Program-made: the position numbers and the translations under genes
Part shown: one piece after another, positions 33,692 to 42,461 of the stretch
Layout: each line of letters starts with the position of its first letter
How positions within the stretch are numbered: the stretch's first letter is position 1
Origin: Bradyrhizobium canariense
GTDB lineage: Bacteria; Pseudomonadota; Alphaproteobacteria; Rhizobiales; Xanthobacteraceae
Assembly (NCBI RefSeq): GCF_018130465.1
Contig: NZ_JAFCKJ010000005.1
Location: forward strand, 62,001-126,000
DNA length: 64,000 bases
Direction: 5' to 3'
Notes under the pieces: model-generated
What the model saw: only the letters and a program-made list of their open reading frames with translations
Database searches by the model: none
What the model was told of the DNA's origin: nothing

Positions 33692-34579
33692 ATGACCGAT
33701 GCCGCCCTGCCCGCCGCTCCGATCACGCAGGCTTACGAGCTGGACAGCCCGGCGCGGCGCGCCCGGCGGCGCCTATTCAAACGCAAGGCCGCAGTGTTCG
33801 GACTTGTCATGATCACGATGTTCGTCGGCGTCGCGCTGCTCGCGCCGCTCGTCGTGCCCTACGATCCCATCGCGACGAGCTGGAGCCTGGTCCGCAAGCC
33901 GCCCACTGCGGCGCACTGGTTCGGCACCGACGAACTCGGTCGCGACATCCTGAGCCGCGTTGTCTACGGCGCTCGCGCGTCGCTGCTCGCGGGCCTCATC
34001 TCGGTCGCGATCGCGCTGGGCGTCGGCGTTCCGCTCGGCCTGCTTGCCGGCTATCGCGGCGGCTTCGTCGATGCGCTGATCAGTCGGATTACCGACGCGA
34101 TGTTGGCCTGCCCGTTCCTGATCCTGGCGATCGCGCTCGCCGCATTCCTCGGCCCGAGCCTCGGCAACGCCATGATCGCGATCGGCATCTCGGCAACCCC
34201 GATCTTCATCCGCCTGACCCGCGGACAGGTGCTTGTCGTCAAGGCCGAGGACTATGTCGAGGCGGCCCGCGCGCTCGGCAATCCGCCGTGGCGGATCGCG
34301 TTCTCGCACATCCTGCCGAACATCTTGCCGGCGCTGCTGGTGCAGGCGACGCTGTCGATTGCGGCCGCCATCATCGCCGAAGCCGCGCTGTCCTTCCTCG
34401 GCCTGGGCCAGCAGCCGCCGGCGCCGTCCTGGGGCAGCATGCTCAACGCGGCACAGCGCTTCCTGACCCAGGCGCCCTGGATGGCGATCTGGCCGGGGCT
34501 TGCTATCTTCCTCGTGGTGCTGTCGCTGAACCTGCTCGGCGACGGCCTGCGCGACGCGCTCGATCCGCGCCAGCGCTAA
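33692..34579 (+). CDS. ABC transporter permease, DppC type, system 2
   Basis: 295-residue permease. Single N-terminal helix near residues 35-58, then WFGTDELGRDILSRVVYGAR and the contact loop ALGNPPWRIAFSHILPN. Last gene of importer system 2. The convergent RidA-like gene begins after a repeat element. Confidence 0.92.
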   Translation: MTDAALPAAPITQAYELDSPARRARRRLFKRKAAVFGLVMITMFVGVALLAPLVVPYDPIATSWSLVRKPPTAAHWFGTDELGRDILSRVVYGARASLLAGLISVAIALGVGVPLGLLAGYRGGFVDALISRITDAMLACPFLILAIALAAFLGPSLGNAMIAIGISATPIFIRLTRGQVLVVKAEDYVEAARALGNPPWRIAFSHILPNILPALLVQATLSIAAAIIAEAALSFLGLGQQPPAPSWGSMLNAAQRFLTQAPWMAIWPGLAIFLVVLSLNLLGDGLRDALDPRQR

Positions 34580-34584
34580 ACGTT

Positions 34585-34689
34585 CCTCATGGTGAGGAGC
34601 GCGCTCTTCGCGCGCGTCTCGAACCATAAGGCCCCGCTCCCGCGGCCATCCTTCGAGACGCAGCCTGACGGCCGCTCCTCAGGACGAGG
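34585..34689. repeat. Palindromic repeat, CCTCATGGTGAGG type
   Basis: Arms CCTCATGGTGAGGAGCGC and GCCGCTCCTCAGGACGAGG at the ends with inner arms GCGTCTCGAACC and CTTCGAGACGC. It fills the gap between two convergent genes and could serve as a two-way terminator-like structure. Confidence 0.75.
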
Positions 34690-34692
34690 ACC

Positions 34693-35439
34693 TCAGATCA
34701 CGGTCTCGCGCATCACGCGGCGGCAATCCATCTCGTATTCGAGATCGACCACCGGCGGCCGCGCATAGTGCCAGGTCAGGCCGGAGCGCAACGCCCCGCG
34801 GCGGACCAGCTCGTCGACCAGCGCGTGATGGAAGTCGTGCAGGGAATAGGCCTGCACGCCGGTCGTGTCCTTCCAGCCGAAGCCGAAGGCCGTCATCCTG
34901 TTCTCCATCTGGGACGTCGTCGTAAAGCGCACCTTCTCGCGAAGGCCTTCCGGGCTGAGGTCGCGGTAGCGCACGGTACGCTCGACATAGGTCCCGCTGC
35001 CCTCGCGCGCCTCGGCGCCGCCGGCGATCACGAAGCTCGGCATCTTCGAACTTGTCGGCCGCGTGAAGGAGAAAGCGTAGAACGACGGCTCGGCCGGTGG
35101 ATCGATCTCGGGACAGACATTGCTGCGCGCCACCGGATTGGTGGTGCCGTCGAAGATGCCCCATTCGGACAGCGTCTTCACATAGTGCATGTTGAACGCG
35201 CGAAAGCCTTCCTCGCTGAAGGCCGCCGGTGAGCGCAGCTCGCAGGCACAGAACGCCGTCAGCGGCCGCCCCGCCTCCTGTATATACTTCGCCGCGAGCG
35301 CAAACCCTTCCGCGAGCGGCACCAGCCGGTCGAAGCGGACGCGCTCGATCTCATAGCCGTCATCAGCGGCCGCACCGGCCGAATACTGGAATACGGACGG
35401 AATGAAACGGTAATTGCCGGCGGAGAATTCACCAATCAT
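34693..35439 (-). CDS. RidA/CnbZ-like protein, possible deaminase
   Basis: 248-residue protein. Residues about 58-75 (GRPLTAFCACELRSP) and the later GTYVERTVRYRDLS resemble RidA-fold deaminases, and the overall length suggests the 2-amino-5-chloromuconate deaminase (CnbZ) type. That family name is from memory and uncertain. No signal peptide. It starts nine bases after the adenylate-cyclase gene with a TAGGAG site, so it is the last gene of the two-component operon, an odd place for a catabolic enzyme. Confidence 0.6.
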   Translation of the reverse strand: MIGEFSAGNYRFIPSVFQYSAGAAADDGYEIERVRFDRLVPLAEGFALAAKYIQEAGRPLTAFCACELRSPAAFSEEGFRAFNMHYVKTLSEWGIFDGTTNPVARSNVCPEIDPPAEPSFYAFSFTRPTSSKMPSFVIAGGAEAREGSGTYVERTVRYRDLSPEGLREKVRFTTTSQMENRMTAFGFGWKDTTGVQAYSLHDFHHALVDELVRRGALRSGLTWHYARPPVVDLEYEMDCRRVMRETVI

Positions 35440-35448
35440 GTCGGACTC

Positions 35449-36699
35449 CTATTCCAGTTGCATGCGAATGCCCTTGGCGCCGTTAAGCAGGCGCTTCAGG
35501 TGAAAGCCGGCCAGGGAATCGTCGGCATGCATGCCGACCAGCGCGGCGAAGGCCGGCATGGCCGCGGCATCACCGGCCTCCATCTTGGCAAAAGCCTCGG
35601 AATACAGCGCCGTTTCCGGAGCAGCGAATTGGGCCGGCGCCAGCGGCTCGAACGCGCGCAGCGGCTCGCTGCGTCCGCGCAGCATAAGCTCACCGACGGG
35701 ACGACCTCGAAAATTCTCAGCCGCGTTGGCGATGCTGGCACTGACGCAAATCCGCGTTCCCAGATGCTTGTTCGCGGCCTCCAGCCGCGCCGCGATGTTG
35801 ATGGCGTCCCCGTACGCGGTGTAGTCGAAAAACCGGTTGCCGCCGAAATTTCCGACCAGTGCCGGCCCGGCGTGAATGCCGATGCGGGTGGTGCCGAAAT
35901 TCACGCCTCTCGCCTTCCAGCGCGCGGAAAAATCCTCCGCCCAGGCGTCGAGATCGTGCGCGCAGGCGACCGCGCGCGTCGCATAATCGGGCTGATCGCC
36001 GGGCGCGTTGAAGAGCACCTGGATCGCATCGCCGATGATCTTGGCAACCGTCCCCTCATGCGCGAAGACGATTTCGGTCATGCCGCCGACGTATTCGTTG
36101 AGAAGCGCGCCCAGTGTCTCGGGAGGCGCACTCTCGACCAGCGAGGTGAAGCCGGTAATATCAGTGAAGATGGTCGCGACATCGCGCCACTGCACTTCGA
36201 TCTCCTCACCTTCGCCCCCTGCCGCCAGACGCTTCGCGAGCTCGGGCGAGAAATGACGCGAGAGCGCGGCGTGGGCGCGCTCGGCTTCGACCTGGCGGCG
36301 CCGCACCTCCCGCAGCATTTCGATGTGGCGGATGGTCTTCTGGATCGTCATCTCTAGGTCGGCGAAATCGATCGGTTTGGTCAGGAAGTCGAACGCGCCG
36401 CGGTTCATCGCAGTGCGGATATTGCTCATGTCGCCATAGGCCGACACGATGATGGTGGACTTCTTGTCTTCGGCTTCCTGGAGCTTCGCCAGCAGCGACA
36501 GCCCGTCCATCCGGGGCATGTTGATGTCGGAGACCACCATGTCGACATGCGGATTCTGCTCGAGCGACTGCAGCGCCTCAAGACCGTCGCGCGCAAATAT
36601 GATAGTCACCAGCCCATCGCGAATCTGCCTGCGGAATTTTTGCAGGACCAACGCCTCGAGATCCGGCTCGTCGTCGACGAAGAGGATGGTCGCGGTCAT
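35449..36699 (-). CDS. Response regulator-adenylate cyclase fusion
   Basis: 416-residue signalling protein. Residues 1-125 are a receiver domain with phospho-acceptor Asp58 and Lys in FLTKPID. After a short coiled coil (125-145) comes a class III nucleotide cyclase domain with metal Asp180 (IFTDITGF) and Asp224 (IIGDAIQVLF), and DYTAYGDAINIAARLE. It would turn the signal of the linked kinase into cAMP in the cytoplasm. Its ATG overlaps the stop of the single-domain receiver gene. Confidence 0.93.
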   Translation of the reverse strand: MTATILFVDDEPDLEALVLQKFRRQIRDGLVTIIFARDGLEALQSLEQNPHVDMVVSDINMPRMDGLSLLAKLQEAEDKKSTIIVSAYGDMSNIRTAMNRGAFDFLTKPIDFADLEMTIQKTIRHIEMLREVRRRQVEAERAHAALSRHFSPELAKRLAAGGEGEEIEVQWRDVATIFTDITGFTSLVESAPPETLGALLNEYVGGMTEIVFAHEGTVAKIIGDAIQVLFNAPGDQPDYATRAVACAHDLDAWAEDFSARWKARGVNFGTTRIGIHAGPALVGNFGGNRFFDYTAYGDAINIAARLEAANKHLGTRICVSASIANAAENFRGRPVGELMLRGRSEPLRAFEPLAPAQFAAPETALYSEAFAKMEAGDAAAMPAFAALVGMHADDSLAGFHLKRLLNGAKGIRMQLE

Positions 36700-37085
36700 G
36701 CGGCTTGCTCGAGCCTCGTGTCGATTTCCTGCCGCAGCAGCGCGAAATCAATCGGCTTGGTGAGAAGTCCGACTGCGCCGCGTTCGATCGCCTTCCGGCG
36801 CGTCTCGGCGTCGCCATAGGCGGTGATCATGATGACGGGAACATCCGGATGCGCGGCGCGCACCTTCGGCAGCATGTCGAGCCCGCTCATGCCGGGCATG
36901 TTGATATCGGACAGAATCAGGATCAACGAGGGGTCGCGCACCTCGGCGGCGAGCTTCAGCGCATCGGGCGCGGACGGCGCGAATTCCATCTGGAAGCGGC
37001 CGGCGCGCAAATCGCGCCGGAACTGCTGCCGGAACAGCGCCTCGACGTCGGGCTCGTCATCGACGACCAGGATGTAAACGTTCAA
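36696..37085 (-). CDS. Single-domain response regulator
   Basis: 129-residue CheY-like receiver: acidic pair DDE at 9-11, phospho-acceptor Asp60 (LSDINMPG) and Lys110 (LLTKPID). No output domain. The start is a TTG (37083-37085) six bases after GGAGG and overlapping the kinase stop; there is no nearby ATG. It probably relays or competes for phosphate between the kinase and the cyclase protein. Confidence 0.88.
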   Translation of the reverse strand: MNVYILVVDDEPDVEALFRQQFRRDLRAGRFQMEFAPSAPDALKLAAEVRDPSLILILSDINMPGMSGLDMLPKVRAAHPDVPVIMITAYGDAETRRKAIERGAVGLLTKPIDFALLRQEIDTRLEQAA

Positions 37086-39130
37086 GTCTTGCCTCCGGCA
37101 GTGCCGCCCGCCGCCATCATGCGCGGCAGGGTGATGATGAATTCGGTGAATACGCCGGGTGCGGTGTTCACGTCGATCGTGCCGCCGTGCTGTTTCACCA
37201 CGATGTCGTGGCTCATGGAAAGGCCGAGCCCTGTGCCCTCGCCGGCCGGCTTGGTGGTGAAGAAGGGATTGAACATCCTCTCCTGCACCTCGGCCGGAAT
37301 CCCGGTGCCGTTGTCGCGAATGCGGACCTCGACCCTGTCGCCGAGATTTTTCGTTGTCGCGCGCAGGATGGGCTCGAAGGCGTCCGCGGTGCTCTCCTTG
37401 CGCTGGGCGGTGGCATAAAAGCCGTTCGAGATCAGGTTGAGGAAGACGCGCGCGATCTCCTGCGGGTAGATATCGACCATGCCGGCGGCGGGGTCGAAGT
37501 CGCGATCGAGGGTGACGTTGAAGGCGGGCCTTTCGGCGCGCGCGCCGTGATAGGCGAGATTGAGGCTCTCCTCCATGACCGCGTTGATATCGCTGGGGCA
37601 ATGCTCGCCGGAACCCTCGCGCGAATGCAGCAGCATGTTCCTGACGATGGAATCGGCGCGCTTGCCGTGCTGCACCACCTTTTCGAGATTGCTCCTGAGC
37701 ATGCCGGTCAGCTCGTCAACCTCCTCCTTCGTCTTGCCGCCAAGCGAGGCTGCTTGCAGGGTCTCGTTGAGCTCGTCGATCAGCTCCGTCGACACTGCCG
37801 AGAAATTGTTGACGAAATTGAGCGGGTTCTTGATCTCGTGCGCGATCCCCGCCGTGAGCTGGCCGAGGGACGCGAGCTTCTCGGTCTGGACCAGGCGGTC
37901 CTGCGCGGCGCGGAGATCGTCGAGGGATTGCCGGAGTTCTGCGGTCCGCTGCTCCACCTTGTTCTCGAGGTCTGCATAGGATTCCTGCAAACGCGCGCCC
38001 ATATCGTTGAACTGGTCGGCGAGCCCTTCGAGCTCGTCACCCGTCTTGATCGAGATGCGCTGGGAGAAGTCGCCGCCACCGATCCGTTCGGCGCCGCTGC
38101 GCAACGCCTGGATCGGACCGACCATGCGGCGCGCCAGAAAAACCCCCGCGAGCACCGCGAAGATCGACGCGGCAAGCAGCACGATCGCGAGCCGCTGCAG
38201 CGAGGCGTAGAGGGAGGCGTAAGCTTCCTCGACCGGCAATTCCACGAACATGGTCCAGCCGAGCGGTGGGATCGGGGCGGACGCCGTCAGAACCTTCTGC
38301 CCCTGGATGTTGGTCGCCTCCTGTAGCGCGTCCGGCATGGTGCCGCCGCCGGCCTGCGCGGCCTTCACCTGCGCGAGCCTGGACATGTCGGTGTTGCGCA
38401 GGACCAGGCTGATATCGGGGTGCGCGATCAGGCGTCCCTCCGGACCGACCACATAGGCGTGTCCGTGCTCGCCGACCTTGATCTGGGACACGACGTCCCA
38501 GATCAGCTTCAGATTGACCTCCGCGATGCTGACGCCGGCATCCTTGCGCGACCCGGCCTGCGCCAGGGTCATGTACGGCTCGGACTCCCTGCGGAAATAG
38601 ACCGGGCCGTAAAAAACCTTGTGCGCGACCGCCTCGGTGAATTTCGGATCGCCCGACAGGTCGATCCCGCTGTCGATCGCGTCCATGGCGAGCCGCGAGA
38701 CCCGCAACCGCTCCCTGCCGGTCGCATCGACCTGGGCGAGTTCGGTGATCGCAGGCACCTGGCGCAGCAGCCGCAGCGCATCGAACCGGCGCTGCTCGAT
38801 CGAGTCCGCCGCCCAGGGCAGCTGCGTGGTCCAGCCGAGCTGGCTCTCGATCTCCTTGACGAACTGACCGATCTTGGCCGCGGCCGCCTCGGCCTGTTCA
38901 TGCTGGACCCGGATCAGCGCGGCCTTGTGCTCGCGATAATAGAACAAGACCTCGAACAGCCCGTTGGCCAGCAGCGCGATCGCGACGACGGCCACGAACA
39001 GCGCGACATATTTGGTGAAGAGCCGCGTCCTGATCCCCTGCCCCGGCGTCGTACCGGACGCGACGCCATCCGGAGCCGCGCTCGGCAGCGCCCGTGCTTG
39101 CGGGGTGTCGGGATTGAGGGAAAGGCTCAT
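37082..39130 (-). CDS. Membrane sensor histidine kinase (Cache-HAMP-HisKA-HATPase)
   Basis: 682-residue kinase. First membrane helix about 41-66, a large periplasmic Cache-type sensor (about 67-312) with GHAYVVGPEGRLIAHPD typical of the second Cache lobe, second helix about 314-334, HAMP to about 388, a coiled coil, then the phospho-acceptor box GIAHEIKNPLNF with His431. The ATPase part has NLISNGFYA, RDNGTGIP and GTGLGLSM. First gene of a four-gene minus-strand operon. The ligand is unknown; Cache domains usually bind small organic molecules. Confidence 0.93.
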   Translation of the reverse strand: MSLSLNPDTPQARALPSAAPDGVASGTTPGQGIRTRLFTKYVALFVAVVAIALLANGLFEVLFYYREHKAALIRVQHEQAEAAAAKIGQFVKEIESQLGWTTQLPWAADSIEQRRFDALRLLRQVPAITELAQVDATGRERLRVSRLAMDAIDSGIDLSGDPKFTEAVAHKVFYGPVYFRRESEPYMTLAQAGSRKDAGVSIAEVNLKLIWDVVSQIKVGEHGHAYVVGPEGRLIAHPDISLVLRNTDMSRLAQVKAAQAGGGTMPDALQEATNIQGQKVLTASAPIPPLGWTMFVELPVEEAYASLYASLQRLAIVLLAASIFAVLAGVFLARRMVGPIQALRSGAERIGGGDFSQRISIKTGDELEGLADQFNDMGARLQESYADLENKVEQRTAELRQSLDDLRAAQDRLVQTEKLASLGQLTAGIAHEIKNPLNFVNNFSAVSTELIDELNETLQAASLGGKTKEEVDELTGMLRSNLEKVVQHGKRADSIVRNMLLHSREGSGEHCPSDINAVMEESLNLAYHGARAERPAFNVTLDRDFDPAAGMVDIYPQEIARVFLNLISNGFYATAQRKESTADAFEPILRATTKNLGDRVEVRIRDNGTGIPAEVQERMFNPFFTTKPAGEGTGLGLSMSHDIVVKQHGGTIDVNTAPGVFTEFIITLPRMMAAGGTAGGKT

Positions 39131-39230
39131 CCCGCTGAACCTAGCAAGAAGACCGGACCTTGTCTCTCGCGCGAACCGGTATCCACTTCGCTCGAAAACG
39201 CTCTAATGGCAGCCGGGGCGCCCGATGCAA

Positions 39231-39267
39231 ATAGAAAAGGGCGGCAGCGGATTGGCCGCTGCCGCCC
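39231..39267 (-). terminator. Rho-independent terminator of the RND operon
   Basis: On the minus strand GGGCGGCAGCGG and CCGCTGCCGCCC form a perfect 12-bp stem with a 5-base loop, followed by TTTTCTAT. It starts 22 bases after the pump gene. Confidence 0.88.
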
Positions 39268-39289
39268 TCGGGTTCGCTTGCCTGCGACC

Positions 39290-42200
39290 TCAGGTCGGCC
39301 GCAGCGCCTTATCGTTGAGGTCGAGGTCGTTGACCTGCTTGTTTCGCTCGGAATCGGCCGCCGCGCGATGGTCGGTCGCCAGCACCACATAGACCGCCGG
39401 CAGCACGAACAGCGTGAACAGCGTGCCGATCGACATGCCGGCGACGACCACCAGACCGATCGAGAAGCGGCTGGCCGCGCCCGCGCCGGTCGCGGTCAGC
39501 AGCGGGATCAGACCCGTCACCATCGCGGCCGTGGTCATCAGGATCGGCCGCAGACGAATGCGGGCCGACATTTCGATGGCGGAGCGGCGATCGAGCCGCT
39601 CGTTGATCTGGAGCTCGTTGGCGAACTCCACCATCAGGATGCCGTGCTTGGTGATCAGGCCCACCAGGGTCAGCAGGCCGACCTGGGTGTAGATGTTCAT
39701 CGTCGCCACGCCGAAGAACAGCGGGATCAACGCGCCCACGATCGCCATCGGCACCGAGATCATGATCACCAGCGGATCACGCAAGCTTTCAAACTGCGCC
39801 GCCAGCACCAGGAAGATGATGATCAGCGCGAAACCGAAGGTGATCGCGAGCTGGTTGCCTTCCTGGACATACTGCCTGCTGTCAGCGAGATAATCATGGC
39901 TGAAGCCTTGCGGCAGATTCTTGGCCTCGCTCTCGAGGAAGTCGACCGCCGCACCGACGGTCACGCCGGGCATCGGCACCGCCGAGAAGGTCGCCGAATT
40001 GAGCTGATTGTAGTGTGTCAGCGAATTCGGCTCGGTCTTGGTCTCGATTGACACCACCGTCGACAGCGGAAGCTGCTGGCCGGTGTTGGTCGTCACGTAG
40101 TAGCCGGACAGCGATTCCGGCGAGAGCCGCTGGCCGCGCGGCACCTGCGGGATGACCTGATAGGAACGACCCTCGAGGTTGAAGCGGTTGATGTAGTTGC
40201 CGCCGAGCAGCACCGCGAGCGTGCTGCCGAGGTTCTGCATGTTGACGCCGAGATCCTGCGCCTTGGTGCGGTTGATCGTCACCTTCACGTTCGGCTGGTT
40301 GTAGGCAAGGTCGCTGTCGGAGACGATGAACATGCCGCTCTTGCGAGCGGCGGCCTTCAGCTTCTCCATCTGCTCGTAAACCGCCTGGAACCCCGCGGTG
40401 GAGTTGATCACCATCTGCACCGGAAGGCCGCCCGGGCCGCCCGGCAGCGGCGGCAGGTTGAACGCGAACGCCTGCACGCCCTCGATCTTGGAGAGCTCGG
40501 CCTGCACCAGCGACTTCAGCTGAATCGACGAGCGCTTGCGGTCCTCCCAGGGCTTGAGCAGCATGCCGGCGATACCGCCCTGCGGGCCATTGATGCCGTT
40601 CAACACGAAGCGCAGATCGGTCTCGGGGAATTTCTGGAATTCCGTGTCGAGCTTTTCACCGTAGAAATCGACGTAGTCGATGTTGGCGTATTTCGGCGCC
40701 TTGGTCACCGCGAACACGATGCCCTGGTCTTCCTCAGGCGCCAGCTCCTTCGACGTGTGCATGTAGAGGAAGCCGACGAGCCCGAGGATGGTCACCGCAA
40801 ACAGGCCGGTGATGGCCTTGTAGTCGAGTGAGCGGTCGAGCCTTCGGCCGTACCACCGCGTCAGCGCGCCAAACACCTTGTTGACGAACTTGGCGAAGCG
40901 GCCCTCTTCGGTGTTCTTCAGCAGCACCGAGCACATCATCGGCGACAGCGTCAGCGCGATCACGCCGGACACGACCACCGAGCCCGCAAGCGTGAAGGCG
41001 AATTCGCGGAACAGCGAGCCGGTCAGGCCGCCGAGGAAACCGATCGGCGCGTACACGGCTGCGAGCGTGATGGTCATCGAGACGACGGGACCCACGATTT
41101 CGCGCGCGCCTTCCAGCGACGCCTGGACCGGCGTTTTCCCTTCCTCCAGATGACGATGGATGTTTTCCACCACGACAATGGCGTCGTCGACCACGAGGCC
41201 GATCGCGAGCACCATCGCGAGCAGGGTCAAGAGGTTGAAGCTGAAGCCCAGCGCCAGCATCAGCGTGCAGACGCCGATCATCGACAGCGGGATGGTGACG
41301 ACGGGAATGATGACCGAACGGAACGACGCCAGGAACAGGAAGATCACCACGATCACGATGATCACGGCTTCACCCAGCGTCTTCTCGACCTCGTCGATCG
41401 ACGATTGGATGAACTTGGTCGAATCATAGGCGACCTTCATCTTCATCGATGGCGGCAGATTGCGTTCGAGCTCGGGGAACAGCGCCCGCACGCCCTTGAC
41501 CAGCGTCAGCGGGTTGCCCTGCGGAGTTGCCTGCACGCCGATGAAGATCGCGTGCTCGCCGTTGAAGGCGACGCTCGCGTCCGTGCTTTGGGCCGCAAGC
41601 TCGACGGTGGCGATGTCCTCCATCCGCACGAAGCCGCCGTCCTTGGCCTTGACGATCATCTTCTTGAACTGGTTGACGTCGGTCAGGCCCGTGTTCGTCG
41701 ATACGTTCGAGACGATGAGATAGCCCTTGGTCTGCCCCGCCGCGGACTGGAAGTTGTTGGTGGTGATCGCGGTCGCGACATCCGCAGGCGACACGTTGCG
41801 GCCTGCCATCTTCAGGGGGTCAAGCCACAGCCGCATCGCAAAGGTCTGGCCACCGAGAATGTCGGCGGAGGCCACGCCGTCGACGGTCGACAGCACCGGT
41901 TGCACAACGCGCGTCAGATAGTCTGATATCGCCGAGCCCGACAGCTCTTCGGACGAGAAGCCGAGATACATCACGGCCGTGGTCTGGCCCGTGGTCTTGG
42001 TGACGATCGGGTCGTTGGATTCCTTCGGGATCAAATATTTGACCGAGTTCGTCTTGGCCAGGACCTCGGTCAGCGCCTGGTTCGGATCGAAGTTCAGCTT
42101 GATGTAGACCTGGATCGTCGAGGTACCGAGCACCGAGGACGAGGTGATGTAGTCGACACCTTCGGCGGAAGCGACCGCCTGCTCGATCGGCGTGGTGATG

Positions 42201-42385
42201 AAGCCCTGGATCAGGTCCGCGGACGCGCCCGGATAGACGGTCGTGATGTTGATGACCGTGTTCGACAGCTTCGGATATTGCCGGATCGGCAGCGTCGTCG
42301 CCGCGCGCAGACCGATCAGCAGGATCAGCAGGCTGACGACGACCGACAGGACCGGGCGTTTGATGAAAATATCAGTGAAGCGCAT
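39290..42385 (-). CDS. RND efflux pump inner-membrane transporter (HAE1 family)
   Basis: 1031-residue proton-driven exporter of the AcrB/MexB kind. It starts MRFTDIFIKRPVLS, and the fourth helix carries the proton-relay Asp pair in AIGLVVDDAIVVVEN. The second half repeats the architecture (LITKHGILMVEFANEL). ATG 42383-42385 is taken; a TTG ten codons upstream is possible. It works with the adaptor upstream and an outer-membrane channel that is not in this window. Confidence 0.94.
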   Translation of the reverse strand: MRFTDIFIKRPVLSVVVSLLILLIGLRAATTLPIRQYPKLSNTVINITTVYPGASADLIQGFITTPIEQAVASAEGVDYITSSSVLGTSTIQVYIKLNFDPNQALTEVLAKTNSVKYLIPKESNDPIVTKTTGQTTAVMYLGFSSEELSGSAISDYLTRVVQPVLSTVDGVASADILGGQTFAMRLWLDPLKMAGRNVSPADVATAITTNNFQSAAGQTKGYLIVSNVSTNTGLTDVNQFKKMIVKAKDGGFVRMEDIATVELAAQSTDASVAFNGEHAIFIGVQATPQGNPLTLVKGVRALFPELERNLPPSMKMKVAYDSTKFIQSSIDEVEKTLGEAVIIVIVVIFLFLASFRSVIIPVVTIPLSMIGVCTLMLALGFSFNLLTLLAMVLAIGLVVDDAIVVVENIHRHLEEGKTPVQASLEGAREIVGPVVSMTITLAAVYAPIGFLGGLTGSLFREFAFTLAGSVVVSGVIALTLSPMMCSVLLKNTEEGRFAKFVNKVFGALTRWYGRRLDRSLDYKAITGLFAVTILGLVGFLYMHTSKELAPEEDQGIVFAVTKAPKYANIDYVDFYGEKLDTEFQKFPETDLRFVLNGINGPQGGIAGMLLKPWEDRKRSSIQLKSLVQAELSKIEGVQAFAFNLPPLPGGPGGLPVQMVINSTAGFQAVYEQMEKLKAAARKSGMFIVSDSDLAYNQPNVKVTINRTKAQDLGVNMQNLGSTLAVLLGGNYINRFNLEGRSYQVIPQVPRGQRLSPESLSGYYVTTNTGQQLPLSTVVSIETKTEPNSLTHYNQLNSATFSAVPMPGVTVGAAVDFLESEAKNLPQGFSHDYLADSRQYVQEGNQLAITFGFALIIIFLVLAAQFESLRDPLVIMISVPMAIVGALIPLFFGVATMNIYTQVGLLTLVGLITKHGILMVEFANELQINERLDRRSAIEMSARIRLRPILMTTAAMVTGLIPLLTATGAGAASRFSIGLVVVAGMSIGTLFTLFVLPAVYVVLATDHRAAADSERNKQVNDLDLNDKALRPT

Positions 42386-42461
42386 CGCGGCGATCTCGAT
42401 TTCGTTGACTTGCAAAGCGCATGACCCGGCCGTGCCGGATCATGCTGCGACGTGTACGATG

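Noticed and set aside
38420-40051. 543-residue plus-strand frame across the kinase and RND genes
   Set aside because: Runs through a terminator and two opposite genes; His/Arg-rich shadow.
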